Source: a virus
IMG/VR virus record: IMGVR_UViG_3300042386_001406
Span: 1-64,000 of that record
DNA length: 64,000 nucleotides
Reading direction: 5' to 3' (one strand)
Shown: one piece after another, positions 1 to 9,709 of the stretch
Layout of the letters: every line of letters starts with the position of its first letter
How positions within the stretch are numbered: the stretch's first letter is position 1
Translations under genes and position numbers: made by a program
Notes under the pieces: model-generated
The model's database searches: none
Told to the model about the DNA's origin: nothing
The model's input: the letters and a program-made list of their open reading frames with translations, nothing else

Positions 1-692
1 ATACTGATTATTATAATCCTCCTGTTATACAATCAACTATTATAACAGCGGTACTTTCAACTAGACCTTTAATTCCAGGAGGTACATCCACTCCAACTAG
101 TTATGTAACTTCTTCTATAGATAATAAACCATATTTTTCAGTACATTTAAGTTCATCAAATATATTATATGCTTCACCAGTGTTATCTAATAACTACCCA
201 GGTGTAACTAGTGCTAGTTATACTAGTGAAGGATTTTATTTTAATGGTGTTGATTATAACCAATCAATAACTCCTCCATCTGTAATATATGGAGAAGCAG
301 ATTATGTATTCCAATTAAATCCAGGTGATTTAATTAGATTATATAATACAAGTTCTTCACCAACAGGGTTTTCAATACTTGAAGAATATGAGATTTCTGA
401 AGTATTCCCTCCAACTCCAACATTCCCAACATTATCATTTGCTTTGAATCGTAATATAAATTTAAATTCTATTCAATTTACATCTAACCAAACTGGTAGT
501 ATTAGACGATATATTATTAGTAGAAGAATACCTGATGAAACAAATGTTGTTATTAACTATCAAAAACGCTCTGGACAAACATCAGCAGGAATTGTTAAAA
601 ATCCTAACTTAGCACCGGATGTTGATGCTAAGATGGCTAATATTGTGAGTGACTTGAAGAGCAAGATATTTAGTACAGTTCTCATTCCGTAA
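1..692 (+). CDS. virion structural protein, C-terminal part (5' end outside window)
   Basis: The frame is open from the first bases of the window to the TAA at 690-692, so the gene begins upstream. The GTG at 180 is internal: the reading frame before it (for example the peptide PLIPGGTSTPTSYV) has the same Ser/Thr/Tyr/Asn-rich composition as the rest. I do not recognise a domain. Composition and the following run of structural genes suggest a baseplate or tail component. The end (DVDAKMANIVSDLKSKIFS) looks helical, unlike the beta-rich body. The next gene starts 26 bases later, behind an ATATTTAT box. Confidence 0.6.
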   Translation, partial: TDYYNPPVIQSTIITAVLSTRPLIPGGTSTPTSYVTSSIDNKPYFSVHLSSSNILYASPVLSNNYPGVTSASYTSEGFYFNGVDYNQSITPPSVIYGEADYVFQLNPGDLIRLYNTSSSPTGFSILEEYEISEVFPPTPTFPTLSFALNRNINLNSIQFTSNQTGSIRRYIISRRIPDETNVVINYQKRSGQTSAGIVKNPNLAPDVDAKMANIVSDLKSKIFSTVLIP

Positions 693-702
693 CATATTTA
701 TA
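693..702 (+). promoter_or_regulatory. ATATTTAT box upstream of the 222-aa virion gene
   Basis: Reads CATATTTATA, directly after the preceding TAA stop; 16 nt separate it from the ATG at 719. One of 20 similar boxes in this window. Confidence 0.45.
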
Positions 703-718
703 TAAAACATATTAAAAG

Positions 719-1387
719 ATGTCATTTTTAAACAACCAATTAGTAACAATTGATGCCGTATTAACAAAGAAGGGCCGCGAATTAATGGCTCGTAACGACG
801 GATCATTTCAGATTACTCAATTTGCATTAGCTGATGATGAGATTGATTATACTTTATACAATCCAAATCACCCATCAGGTTCAGCTTTCTTTGGTGAAGC
901 AATTGAGAAAATGCCTTTGTTACAAGCATTCACTGATGAAACTCAAAACTTAAAATACAAGTTAGTAACTTTACCACGTGGTACTTCTAAGTTACCTGTA
1001 TTGAACCTTGGATACACAACTGTGACATTACGTCAATCAGCTGCGTTAACTATTACTCCTCAAACATTAAACTACTTAGGTGCTGTTTCAACTTTTGAAC
1101 CATCAGGTTATTTAATGACTGTGGGAGATTCAAGATTCTTAAGTACATTTACAGGTGCTGGTATTGATACAACTTCATTAGGTACAAGTATTCCTGTTCC
1201 AAACTCAAGTGGAGCTAGTTTATCAGTAAGCCAAATTGGTACTTCATTTAGTTTAATTGCTACAACAATTAACACTTTATTTGGTACTTCAGCTTTACCA
1301 GGTGCTACTATCACAACTACAATAACAACTATTGGTAGAGATAGTGGAGCTAGAGTTACTATTCCTTTAACAATTATTAAAACCTAA
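719..1387 (+). CDS. conserved virion structural protein
   Basis: A 222-residue protein whose N-terminus (LTKKGRELMARNDGSFQIT followed by a Phe-Ala-x-x-Asp-Asp-Glu-Ile-Asp-Tyr motif) is of a type I associate with structural proteins of large T4-like marine phages. That is family memory and was not searched here. The C-terminal half is Thr/Ser/Ile-rich and probably beta-structured (ATITTTITTIGRDSGARVTI). No signal peptide or membrane segment. It sits between other structural genes, 7 bases before the next ORF, so co-expression is likely. Exact position in the virion is unknown; baseplate or tail is the best guess. Confidence 0.6.
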   Translation: MSFLNNQLVTIDAVLTKKGRELMARNDGSFQITQFALADDEIDYTLYNPNHPSGSAFFGEAIEKMPLLQAFTDETQNLKYKLVTLPRGTSKLPVLNLGYTTVTLRQSAALTITPQTLNYLGAVSTFEPSGYLMTVGDSRFLSTFTGAGIDTTSLGTSIPVPNSSGASLSVSQIGTSFSLIATTINTLFGTSALPGATITTTITTIGRDSGARVTIPLTIIKT

Positions 1388-1394
1388 TTAATAT

Positions 1395-2429
1395 ATGTCA
1401 TTCACACCATTCGCTCCTGATGATTCAGTAGTAAGTTCAGATGCTTCCATATCTCCGATGTGGACAGGTGATGTAACTACATTACTTACTTACTATAGTA
1501 GCTCTGCTCAAGAATCATCTAATGCTGGTAAATTCTATTTGGATGTTTACCAAACCTCTTCTTCTGATCTAGATGCTGTAGTTCAATTTTCTGTAGCATA
1601 TGGTCATATAAGTGGTTCAGGTTCAGCTTATTTTAACGCTGCAGTACCTAGTAAAACTCCAACAAGAGATATATTTGGACAATTTAGAACTTTAATTTAT
1701 GGAGATGAAAACTCTTCATTTACTTTTGGTTCATCAACTGTATCTTCAAAAGACATTATTGTATTATCAGTCAATAGAACTTGTTTTAAAGAATCATTCA
1801 ATCCAGGCTCAATGACATTAACATTAGGTACTGGTAGTGCTGTTTTAAAATTAACTGATGATTCTACTGTAACAACAGCTGCTACTTATATTGGTACATC
1901 TCGTGTTTACCAATTATTAAGTGGTTCTTTTGATAGTGTATATTCTACAAACTATACAGTAAGTGGTTCTTATGGTATTATGATTCCTGATGAAGGATTA
2001 GTTATACTAAACCCACGTGCTCTTGCTTTATCAGTTGGTGCTTTAGGTGGTTTAAATGTAACTTGGAATGAAGATAGTTCAACAACTGTTGCTTCAGCAA
2101 ATCCATCTTACAACTATAATAATAGAAAAGTATACGAATTATTAACTACAGGAGCTAATTTCCGCTTACAAAACTACGAAACAATATCTTCACGTTACTT
2201 CTTTGTACGTGTTAAAAATGCAGAAGATAATTACACAACAAACCCAACAGTAATTGATTCTAATGGTAATTTACTATATACATCTTTAATTTATAACCCA
2301 CAAACTTATATCACAACAGTAGGTTTATATAATACCTCTGGTGATTTAGTAGCTGTGGCTAAATTAAACAAACCATTAGTAAAAGATTTCACTAAGGAAT
2401 TGTTATTACGTGTTAAATTAGATTTCTAA
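1395..2429 (+). CDS. virion structural protein
   Basis: A 344-residue Ser/Thr/Tyr-rich protein without membrane segments. The C-terminal segment ([20 protein letters not shown], ending in a basic-acidic beta strand) is clearly related to the segment before the Pro-Thr tail of the protein at 3620-4093 (STVGLYNDAQELLAVAKMAA), so the two share a domain. A central stretch ([20 protein letters not shown], then a [14 protein letters not shown] region) looks like a conserved structural core. I read it as a baseplate or tail protein; no T4 gene number can be assigned from sequence alone. Confidence 0.55.
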   Translation: MSFTPFAPDDSVVSSDASISPMWTGDVTTLLTYYSSSAQESSNAGKFYLDVYQTSSSDLDAVVQFSVAYGHISGSGSAYFNAAVPSKTPTRDIFGQFRTLIYGDENSSFTFGSSTVSSKDIIVLSVNRTCFKESFNPGSMTLTLGTGSAVLKLTDDSTVTTAATYIGTSRVYQLLSGSFDSVYSTNYTVSGSYGIMIPDEGLVILNPRALALSVGALGGLNVTWNEDSSTTVASANPSYNYNNRKVYELLTTGANFRLQNYETISSRYFFVRVKNAEDNYTTNPTVIDSNGNLLYTSLIYNPQTYITTVGLYNTSGDLVAVAKLNKPLVKDFTKELLLRVKLDF

Positions 2430-2439
2430 TGTTTCGCCA

Positions 2440-3606
2440 ATGTCAGCATTCAAACGAATTAACGTATCAGACTACTTTGTAGTTCCATATACAGCCAATA
2501 AAAGCTGGAATATTAAGTCGGGGTCTTTAGCTGACTATCAAATAACTGTAAATCCAGGAGTTAAATTTACTAGTTCATTATTTGATCCTTATAATGAGCT
2601 TGAAACTAATGATCAATATGATCGTTTAGTTTATGATATGGTAAATACTACTTACTATCCTGATTTTTTGCCAACATATGTAGATACAAGTTCTAAATCA
2701 AGTACTATTTTAAATAATGGTACTTTATCTACATCGTCATATTATAATGGATTTGTTGAGTTAGGTAACTTAGATACTGTAAAATTTTTTCCAACAGGAA
2801 ATGGATCAATAATTTATGTTATTAACTTCCCACGTCAGTTAACTAGTGAAAAAATATTACCAACTACATTTGAATTAAGTTTTTATAGTGGTTCTAATAC
2901 TTACACAATTTATGATGATGGAAATTATAACTTACGTTATAGTGGAAGTACTATAGGATGTTCTTTAGGTACATTTATATCTCAAAGTTCATATATTGGT
3001 AATGTATTTTATGAGCAAAACATAGCTGTATTAAGTATAATTCCTAATGGATTTATGCCTACACCTACACCAACTCCAACACCAACACCTACTGTTACTC
3101 CAACTCCAACTAATACATTTACTCCAACCCCAACACCAACAGCAACTAACACACCAACTCCTACACCAACCCCAACTAATACATTTACACCAACACCAAC
3201 ATTAACCCCAACTCCTTCTCCAACTCCAACTAACACACCAACACCAGGACCATCACCTACTCCAACACCAACTCCTACTAGCACTCCTACACCACCACCT
3301 CCAACAAACACACCTACACCAACCCCAACAAACACCCCAACGCCAACTCCTACAGCAACTAACACACCAACACCAACTCCAGATACTAATACTTACTATA
3401 ATGCAACTCAGTACTTAAACTGTGTTCAAAATAGTTCTCCAGGAGCCTTTATATTACGTGTACCAAGTGCTGTAGGTGGAAGTACATGGTGGTGTGGTGA
3501 TGATGGATTCCAATATCAGTTTGATTCTAATATATCTCCTAATCCACCATCTTTTGATATAACTGCTACATCAACAGCTATAAGTTGTGGAAGTTTATCA
3601 TGTTAA
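2440..3606 (+). CDS. virion protein with long Thr-Pro linker and Cys-containing C-terminal domain
   Basis: A 388-residue protein in three parts: an N-terminal beta-rich domain (about residues 1-206), a linker of repeated Thr-Pro with occasional Asn, Ala or Phe (about 207-314), and a C-terminal domain of about 75 residues with four Cys ([25 protein letters not shown]). The linker should be extended and rod-like and would hold the terminal domain away from the particle. Related linkers occur in the proteins at 3620, 39345 and 57950. Starting point ATG follows the previous stop by 10 bases. A tail or baseplate decoration role is inferred from context. Confidence 0.55.
   Translation: MSAFKRINVSDYFVVPYTANKSWNIKSGSLADYQITVNPGVKFTSSLFDPYNELETNDQYDRLVYDMVNTTYYPDFLPTYVDTSSKSSTILNNGTLSTSSYYNGFVELGNLDTVKFFPTGNGSIIYVINFPRQLTSEKILPTTFELSFYSGSNTYTIYDDGNYNLRYSGSTIGCSLGTFISQSSYIGNVFYEQNIAVLSIIPNGFMPTPTPTPTPTPTVTPTPTNTFTPTPTPTATNTPTPTPTPTNTFTPTPTLTPTPSPTPTNTPTPGPSPTPTPTPTSTPTPPPPTNTPTPTPTNTPTPTPTATNTPTPTPDTNTYYNATQYLNCVQNSSPGAFILRVPSAVGGSTWWCGDDGFQYQFDSNISPNPPSFDITATSTAISCGSLSC
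3058..3381 (+). repeat. Thr-Pro coding microsatellite-like tract
   Basis: Imperfect repeats of CCAACA/CCTACA/ACTCCA hexamers encoding (TP)n with TNT and TNTF interruptions. The + strand is almost purine-free apart from A. Such tracts can change length by slippage in frame. The opposite strand is open as a Gly-Val repeat, which I regard as a shadow. Confidence 0.8.
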
Positions 3607-3619
3607 AATAAATTAAAAA

Positions 3620-4093
3620 ATGATTAGAACTATAGTACCAAATTTTGATGTTAAGTTTAAAAACAACCACGTTGTTTATGAGACTTTTATCAAATGTACT
3701 GTAAAGGACTATGAGTTCAATGCGTCATATAACTCAACATTACTATCAGGTTCTCAAGGTGTTATGACACCATTTAGTTCATCAGTTAGTGGAAGTGTAG
3801 TTTATATTACATCTCAAGATAACTACGGTATATTAAAAGATTTCGCTACTGGTTCTATTTCAGGTTCAGAATTTTCACCTTATGTTTCAACAGTAGGTTT
3901 ATATAATGATGCTCAAGAGTTATTAGCAGTGGCTAAAATGGCGGCTCCAATGCCATTATCACCTGACACAGACCAAACATTTTTAGTGAAATGGGATTTG
4001 AATTTTGTAAGTGAATATCAACCTACTCCAACACCAACTCCTACCACAGGACCAACTCCTACCCCAACTCCTACTCCTACAGGTACTCCTTAA
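3620..4093 (+). CDS. virion structural protein with Pro-Thr tail
   Basis: A 157-residue protein. Residues about 1-134 form a domain whose last part (STVGLYNDAQELLAVAKMAA) matches the end of the 344-residue protein at 1395-2429. Residues about 135-157 are a short Thr-Pro tail that ends the protein, with no domain after it, whereas the sister protein at 2440 has one. Either the tail is the natural end or a distal domain has been lost. The ATATTTAT box overlapping its stop begins the next unit. Confidence 0.55.
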   Translation: MIRTIVPNFDVKFKNNHVVYETFIKCTVKDYEFNASYNSTLLSGSQGVMTPFSSSVSGSVVYITSQDNYGILKDFATGSISGSEFSPYVSTVGLYNDAQELLAVAKMAAPMPLSPDTDQTFLVKWDLNFVSEYQPTPTPTPTTGPTPTPTPTPTGTP

Positions 4094-4101
4094 TATTTAT
4101 A
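4092..4101 (+). promoter_or_regulatory. ATATTTAT box upstream of the GIY-YIG gene
   Basis: Reads AATATTTATA, overlapping the TAA of the previous gene; 12 nt before the ATG at 4114. Confidence 0.45.
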
Positions 4102-4113
4102 TAAAATAATGTT

Positions 4114-4542
4114 ATGAAATGGAATTACTGGGATAAATTAAATCCTGAAGATTATATCGGTTTTGTTTATAAAATCACTAACTTAACAGATGGTAAGTTT
4201 TATATCGGGAAGAAATACTTTTGGTATAATAAAAAGAAAAAACTAACCAAAAAACAACTCGCTGAATTACCATCAACACCAGGCCGTAAACCAACTCATG
4301 AAATAGTTAGAGTTGAAAGTGACTGGAAAACATATTGGGGTTCATCTAAGGAACTACTTGAATCAGTTAAAGTATTAGGTGAGGATCATTTTGAATGTAT
4401 GATACTCATGCCTTGCAAAACCAAAAAACAACTCACATACTACGAAATGCACTACCAGTGCAAATATGAGTGTCTAATTCCAGGTACTAGATCATATAAT
4501 GATAATATATTAGGTAAGTTTTTCACTAAAGACTTGGCCTAA
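4114..4542 (+). CDS. GIY-YIG family endonuclease
   Basis: A 142-residue protein with the GIY-YIG nuclease core: GFVY at residues 16-19, YIG at 30-32, then a Lys-rich helix and a WKTYWGSSKEL segment. That pattern is typical of phage Seg-like nucleases, which cut DNA through a conserved Tyr/Arg/Glu site; a Glu in the YYEMHYQ helix is a candidate metal ligand. No separate DNA-binding domain is visible, so it is small for a homing endonuclease. It may be a free-standing homing nuclease or have a role in DNA processing. It stands directly before the primase and RecB-like nuclease genes. Confidence 0.75.
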   Translation: MKWNYWDKLNPEDYIGFVYKITNLTDGKFYIGKKYFWYNKKKKLTKKQLAELPSTPGRKPTHEIVRVESDWKTYWGSSKELLESVKVLGEDHFECMILMPCKTKKQLTYYEMHYQCKYECLIPGTRSYNDNILGKFFTKDLA

Positions 4543-4569
4543 TAAAATATTTTAGTTATATTATTAGTT

Positions 4570-5505
4570 ATGATTAATGCTGCCTTACTGCATACAGTGA
4601 ACAGTGTACTAGGAAAAGGAAAAGAAACGAGTAGTAATAACTACGCGTATAAGTGTCCTTTCTGCAACCATCATAAGCCTAAACTCGAAGTGAACATGGT
4701 ACCTAACATGAAAGGAGAAAATCCATGGCATTGTTGGGTATGTAATAAGAAAGGTAGAACACTGATTGGTTTATTTAAGAAAATAAAAGTTGTTCCTGAA
4801 AAACTATCTGAGTTAAGATCAATACTTGGTTACACACAGAAAGAAGAAGTTATTAGTGATAAAACTAAAGTTGAATTACCTAAAGAATATAAACCACTAA
4901 TTAATCTCGCACGCACAGATATTATAGCTAAACACGCTTTAATGTATTTAAAAAAACGAGGTATTAATAAGGCGGACATATTGAAGTATAATATAGGTTA
5001 TTGTGAAGAAGGCAGGTATGGGGGCCGAGTTATTATACCATCATATGATGCTAATGGTGACTTAAATTACTTTATAGCTCGAGACATCAATCCAGACTCA
5101 AAGAAAAAATATGATGCTCCTAAATGTAATAAAAATGAGATTATAGGACTAGAATATTTTATTAACTGGAATGTACCTGTAATATTATGTGAAGGTATTT
5201 TTGATGCTATTGCTATTAAACGTAATGCAGTTCCATTACTTGGAAAAACATTTTCCAAAGCACTAATGTTAAAATTAGTTCAAAACAATGTTAAAACAGT
5301 ATACGTGTCTTTAGATAAGGACGCTTTAAAAGACGCTCTAAAATACGCTGAAGAATTACTCAATTTAGGTAAAGACGTTTATCTAATTGACATGAAGGAT
5401 AAGGATCCTTCAGAAATGGGCTTCGAAAAATTTACCAAATTAGTTCATGAAGCCGAGCAACTATCTCTAGGTGAACTAATATACAAAAAGCTAGAATTAG
5501 CATGA
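4570..5505 (+). CDS. DNA primase, T4 gp61-like
   Basis: A 311-residue DnaG-type primase that makes RNA primers for lagging-strand synthesis. An N-terminal zinc-binding domain has CPFC (Cys29, Cys32) and CWVC (Cys55, Cys58). The Toprim catalytic core has the acidic motif CEGIFDA (Glu208) and the metal-binding DKD (249-251). The length is close to T4 gp61 and shorter than bacterial DnaG because the helicase-binding domain is absent. It overlaps the downstream nuclease gene by ATGA, so the two are translationally coupled. It lies among structural genes, away from any replication cluster in this window. Confidence 0.85.
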   Translation: MINAALLHTVNSVLGKGKETSSNNYAYKCPFCNHHKPKLEVNMVPNMKGENPWHCWVCNKKGRTLIGLFKKIKVVPEKLSELRSILGYTQKEEVISDKTKVELPKEYKPLINLARTDIIAKHALMYLKKRGINKADILKYNIGYCEEGRYGGRVIIPSYDANGDLNYFIARDINPDSKKKYDAPKCNKNEIIGLEYFINWNVPVILCEGIFDAIAIKRNAVPLLGKTFSKALMLKLVQNNVKTVYVSLDKDALKDALKYAEELLNLGKDVYLIDMKDKDPSEMGFEKFTKLVHEAEQLSLGELIYKKLELA

Positions 5506-6287
5506 TTGATAGAAACGTCAATATAATTAAAGACCCAAAAATCAAACGCATTGTAGAGTACAATGAGGGAGATAGGCAAGTAAATGTTTTAGACTCTCGT
5601 TTTTATAGACGAGGAGAAGAATATTACCCATCAGTAACATCAGTATTAAATTATTTTCCTAAAAATCAATTTTTTCATAATTGGCTTAAAGATGTAGGAC
5701 ATAATAGTGATATTATAGCCTCTAAAGCAGCAAATGAAGGTACTCAAGTACACACTGCAATTGATCGTTTTTTAAACGGAGAAGAAATTCAATGGTTAGA
5801 TCAAAATGGTAGAGCAGAATACAGTATGGATGTATGGAAAATGATTCTTAAGTTTGCTGACTTTTGGAACACACACAAACCAGAACTCATAGTAGGTGAG
5901 TATCATTTATTTTCTGATGAGTATAAGTACGCTGGTACAGCTGACTTAGTTGTTCGTATGAATGAAAAATTATGGTTATTAGATATTAAAACATCTAACT
6001 CACTTCATACATCATATGATTTACAGTTAGCCGCTTACTCTAAAGCATGGAATGAAACACATACTGATAAAATAGAGGAAACAGGTATTTTATGGCTTAA
6101 AGCAAATACCCGTAGTGAAGGTAAAAAAGATAAAATACAAGGTAAAGGATGGGAATTAAAAGTTATAAGTGATATTGAAGCTAACTTTAAAATGTTCATG
6201 AATATATACGAGATATATAAACTTGAAAATCCTAACTTCAAACCCTCAACTGAAACATTACCTACATCAGTCAAAGTTTCTTTTTAA
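5502..6287 (+). CDS. RecB/Cas4-like PD-(D/E)XK nuclease
   Basis: A 261-residue nuclease. The visible catalytic pattern is G-T-A-D (Asp148), then D-I-K (Asp161, Lys163), then Q-L-A-A-Y (Gln175, Tyr179). This is the order seen in the RecB/AddB/Cas4 branch of the PD-(D/E)XK superfamily. No Fe-S cysteine cluster is visible, so it is not a typical Cas4. It probably acts as a 5'-3' or recombination-associated exonuclease on phage or host DNA. It is coupled to the primase (ATGA overlap), which suggests a replication/repair role. A strong terminator follows the gene. Confidence 0.75.
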   Translation: MIDRNVNIIKDPKIKRIVEYNEGDRQVNVLDSRFYRRGEEYYPSVTSVLNYFPKNQFFHNWLKDVGHNSDIIASKAANEGTQVHTAIDRFLNGEEIQWLDQNGRAEYSMDVWKMILKFADFWNTHKPELIVGEYHLFSDEYKYAGTADLVVRMNEKLWLLDIKTSNSLHTSYDLQLAAYSKAWNETHTDKIEETGILWLKANTRSEGKKDKIQGKGWELKVISDIEANFKMFMNIYEIYKLENPNFKPSTETLPTSVKVSF

Positions 6288-6295
6288 TATTTATC
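6286..6295 (+). promoter_or_regulatory. ATATTTAT box between nuclease and TonB-dependent receptor
   Basis: Reads AATATTTATC and overlaps the TAA of the nuclease gene. The next start codon is 108 nt away, with a terminator hairpin in between, so a transcript from here would have to read through it. Confidence 0.35.
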
Positions 6296-6354
6296 AGTGC
6301 AAATAAAATTGCCAAAATGTTATATAATTATATCTATATAGAATAAACTCTGTT

Positions 6355-6387
6355 AGAGGACGCCTGTGCGTCCTCTTTCTATTTTTT
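6355..6387 (+). terminator. intrinsic terminator before the TonB-dependent receptor
   Basis: A perfect 9-bp stem (AGAGGACGC / GCGTCCTCT) with a CTGT loop, followed by a T-rich tract TTCTATTTTTT. It ends only about 16 bases before the receptor ATG, so it could end the upstream operon or act as an attenuator in the receptor leader. Confidence 0.85.
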
Positions 6388-6403
6388 AACCAAAAAAACA
6401 TGT

Positions 6404-9400
6404 ATGAAAAAAACAATTCTGTTCTCGGTTTTCAGCTTGCTTGCTTTTGTTGGATTTGGTCAGATTACCACTTCAGCAATTTCAGGTATTGTAATTAACG
6501 AGAAAAAGGAAGTGTTGGTAGGTGCTACAATCCATGCAACCCACCTTCCAACAGGAACGCAGTACACTGCTACTGCAAACAAACAAGGTGTATATGTTTT
6601 ACCTGCTGTGAGAGTAGGTGGACCTTACACAATTCATTCTTCTTATGTAGGATATAAGAAGGGTGAAGTAACAGAAGTTAACACACAGTTAGGTTTAACA
6701 TCTAACGTTGACTTTGTTTTGATTGATGAAGTGAAAGCTCTCAAAGAAGTAGTTATTAGTGGTAATAGTACTTTTTCAAGACAAAAGACAGGTGCCGCTC
6801 AACAATTCGGACGTAGAGAATTAACTTCAATTCCTATTACAGGAGCTAGAACAATTGATGGTATTACCAAGTACAATCCATTTGGTAATGGTACCTCATT
6901 CGGCGCTCAAGACAGCCGTATGAACAACTTCACTATTGATGGTTCTCAGTTCAACAACAACTTTGGATTAGGATCTTCAGCTCAAGCTGGTGGCCGTACA
7001 GGTGCTTCAGCAATCTCACTTGACGCTATTGATCAACTTCAAGTTAACATTGCTCCATTTGACATTCGTCAGTCTGGATTTACAGGTGCTGGTATCAATG
7101 CTGTAACACGCTCTGGTACTAATGACATTGAGGGTAGTGTTTATGGTACTCAACGTAATAACTCATCTCGTTATGTAGGTGATAACGCACGTGGTACTAC
7201 TGTAACAGCACAAAAATTCGATGAAAAAGTATTAGGTTTCCGTTTAGGTGCTCCAATTATCAAAAACAAATTGTTTATCTTTGGTAACTACGAGCAAATT
7301 GATAGAACAGAACCTGGTACCACTTGGATTTCAGCTGGTTCACCTCTTACAGGTAGTCAAGTATCTCGTGTTAGATACTCTGCAATGGATAGTCTTTCTA
7401 AATTCATGAAAGACAAGTTTAATTATACAACTGGTCCATGGGAGGGGTACTCGAATACGAATTCATCTAATAAATTTCTCGTTCGTCTTGATTGGAACAT
7501 CGATGCTAAGAATAAACTTACTGCTCGTTATGTTCACCATAACTCATCAGCTGAGATAAACATTTCTAACTCTCAATCAGCTGGTGCTGGTAACCGTACC
7601 ACTCAGTTTAATGCTATGTCGTTCCAAAACAGTGGATACATTATCCAAGACAACACTCGCTCAGCTGTATTAGAACTTAACTCTAAGTTAACTAATACAC
7701 TTCATAATAACTTGATCGTTTCTTACGATAAGCAAATTGAAGATAGAGCTTATATGAGTAATATGTTCCCAACAATTGATATTCGTGAGGGTTCTGCTAC
7801 TTATACTTCAGTAGGATTTGATCCATTTACACCTGATAACAAGTTAAACTATTGGACATTTAACATTACTAATAACTTGACTAAGTATTTTGGCAAGCAT
7901 ACAGTAGTTGGTGGTGTGAATTTCCAAAGATATCAATCAAACAACTTGTTCTTCCCAGCATCTAATGGTGTTTATATTTTTAATAGTTTGAATGACTTCT
8001 ATACTGCCGCTAATCAATCATTAGCAAATGGTGGTCGTCCTTCAACTTTTGCACCTGCTCGTTTCCAACTTCGCTATTCTGCCTTACCAGGTGGAATTGC
8101 ACCAATGCAAACTTTAGAATCTTATAGAACCGACATTTATCTACAAGATGAATATAACGGTTTTAAAAATCTAAAGCTAACTGCTGGTATTAGAGCAAAT
8201 ATTATTGAAATTGAGAATACTGCTCTAGAAAACCCAGCTATTACAGCAATGACTTTTGCTAATGGTGAAAAATGGAATACAAGTGTAATGCCTAAAACAC
8301 AGGTATTATTTGAACCACGTTTAGGATTTAACTGGAATGTTAAAGGTACAGGTAAAACACAAGTAAGAGGTGGTACTGGTATTTTCACAGGTCGTCCTCC
8401 TCTTGTATTCTTATCTAACCAAATTGGTAATAATGGTGTATTATCAGGATTTATTGATGTATCTGGTGCAGCAGCTGCCGCTTATGGCTTTACTGCTAAT
8501 CCAAATCAGTATTTCATCCCATCAACTCCAACTTTACCATCTACATTTGATTTAGCTTTAACAGATCCAAATTATAAGTTTCCACAAGTATGGAAAAATA
8601 ACTTAGCTGTTGATCAAAAATTACCTTGGTTAGGTTTGATCGCTAGTGTTGAAGTATTGTATAACCAAACAATTAATGCTGTTCATTACTATAACGCTAA
8701 CCTAGATAAGCCAGTTGGTAATTTATTAGGTGTAGATACAAGACCCTTGTATGCAGGAAATGATAATGGTGTTCGTGTAAACGACAACGTATCAATGGCT
8801 GCTGTTTTAACAAACAGAAATGGTGCTTATAATCGTTCTATTACTTATAAATTAGAAAAACCAGTATCTAAAGGTATTTGGGGATATGTAGCATATACAA
8901 ATGCTCAAGCCGAAGACTTTATGAGTGCTGGGTCTATTGCCTCAGGTTCTTGGCAGTCAGCTCAATCGGTATTTGGTAATAATACTCTTAATTTAACAAC
9001 TTCAGATTTCGTAGTTAGAAATCGTATTGTTGGTTTATTAGGATACCGTATTGAAGGTGGTAAGAAATATGGTACTGCTACTACATTAACCTTAGGTTAT
9101 GTAGGATCACAAAACAATCCATTCTCATATATTGTTGCTGGTGATTTGAATGGTGACCGTGTAAGTAATAACGATTTGATATTTGTACCACATAAAGCAT
9201 CTGATATTCGCTTTGCCCCATTAACTGTGGGTACAGGAGCTACAGCTGTAACTTACACTGAAGCTCAACAACAAGCTGCTTTCGATGCATTTATTAATCA
9301 AGATCCATATTTGTCAACTCGTAGAGGACAATATGCTGAAAGAAATGGATTAGCATTACCTTTCTTACATAGATTTGATCTATCAGCCGCTCAAGATTTC

Positions 9401-9682
9401 TTTGTAAAGATTAAAGGTAAGCGTAACAGCTTCCAAATCCGTGCTGATATCTTGAACTTTGGTAATATGTTAAGTAACAAATGGGGTGTATCACAACGTG
9501 CTGGTGCTCCACAATTGTTGAACTTTGTTAGCCGTGACGCTGCAGGTGTTCCAACATATAGATTATCAACTCAACGTGATGCAACAAGTACTTACTTAGC
9601 AAAAGATACATATCAATACAATTCATCAGTATTTGATGTGTGGACAGCTCAGTTAGGTATTCGTTATACTTTCGGTAAGTAA
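6404..9682 (+). CDS. TonB-dependent outer-membrane receptor (Bacteroidota type)
   Basis: A full-length 1092-residue protein. Residues 1-19 are a signal peptide (MKKTILFSVFSLLAFVGFG). About 25-110 form a carboxypeptidase-regulatory-like beta domain (SGIVINEKKEVLVGATIHAT). About 115-235 are the plug (LKEVVISG, then a TIDGSQFNN region). The rest is a 22-strand-type barrel ending LGIRYTFGK. The closest type I recognise is the Oar/SusC-like receptor branch of Bacteroidota, which imports large nutrients with TonB energy. No stop or frameshift is visible, so it should be functional. The first 450 bases use more CTG, CTT and TTG for Leu than neighbouring genes, hinting at host origin. It is isolated by a terminator on each side. 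It may replace or mimic a host receptor, block superinfection or feed the infected cell; the sequence cannot decide. Confidence 0.9.
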   Translation: MKKTILFSVFSLLAFVGFGQITTSAISGIVINEKKEVLVGATIHATHLPTGTQYTATANKQGVYVLPAVRVGGPYTIHSSYVGYKKGEVTEVNTQLGLTSNVDFVLIDEVKALKEVVISGNSTFSRQKTGAAQQFGRRELTSIPITGARTIDGITKYNPFGNGTSFGAQDSRMNNFTIDGSQFNNNFGLGSSAQAGGRTGASAISLDAIDQLQVNIAPFDIRQSGFTGAGINAVTRSGTNDIEGSVYGTQRNNSSRYVGDNARGTTVTAQKFDEKVLGFRLGAPIIKNKLFIFGNYEQIDRTEPGTTWISAGSPLTGSQVSRVRYSAMDSLSKFMKDKFNYTTGPWEGYSNTNSSNKFLVRLDWNIDAKNKLTARYVHHNSSAEINISNSQSAGAGNRTTQFNAMSFQNSGYIIQDNTRSAVLELNSKLTNTLHNNLIVSYDKQIEDRAYMSNMFPTIDIREGSATYTSVGFDPFTPDNKLNYWTFNITNNLTKYFGKHTVVGGVNFQRYQSNNLFFPASNGVYIFNSLNDFYTAANQSLANGGRPSTFAPARFQLRYSALPGGIAPMQTLESYRTDIYLQDEYNGFKNLKLTAGIRANIIEIENTALENPAITAMTFANGEKWNTSVMPKTQVLFEPRLGFNWNVKGTGKTQVRGGTGIFTGRPPLVFLSNQIGNNGVLSGFIDVSGAAAAAYGFTANPNQYFIPSTPTLPSTFDLALTDPNYKFPQVWKNNLAVDQKLPWLGLIASVEVLYNQTINAVHYYNANLDKPVGNLLGVDTRPLYAGNDNGVRVNDNVSMAAVLTNRNGAYNRSITYKLEKPVSKGIWGYVAYTNAQAEDFMSAGSIASGSWQSAQSVFGNNTLNLTTSDFVVRNRIVGLLGYRIEGGKKYGTATTLTLGYVGSQNNPFSYIVAGDLNGDRVSNNDLIFVPHKASDIRFAPLTVGTGATAVTYTEAQQQAAFDAFINQDPYLSTRRGQYAERNGLALPFLHRFDLSAAQDFFVKIKGKRNSFQIRADILNFGNMLSNKWGVSQRAGAPQLLNFVSRDAAGVPTYRLSTQRDATSTYLAKDTYQYNSSVFDVWTAQLGIRYTFGK

Positions 9683-9709
9683 TATAGAACGTTAGTTTCT
9701 AATATATAA

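Noticed and set aside
180-692. Complete 170-residue gene starting at GTG 180
   Set aside because: The frame is open to the left edge of the window with the same composition, so it is the end of a longer gene.
3009-3365. Gly-Val repeat open frame on the minus strand
   Set aside because: It is the complement of the Thr-Pro tract of the virion protein at 2440-3606.
4114-4542. Intron or intein associated with the GIY-YIG nuclease
   Set aside because: Neighbouring genes are complete and no split gene or splice-like structure is visible; the nuclease is free-standing.
6404-9682. Assembly of a host contig with a phage contig
   Set aside because: Phage-like genes with phage-typical composition continue on both sides on the same strand, and the receptor's later part has the same codon use as its neighbours. 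Cannot be fully excluded without reads.
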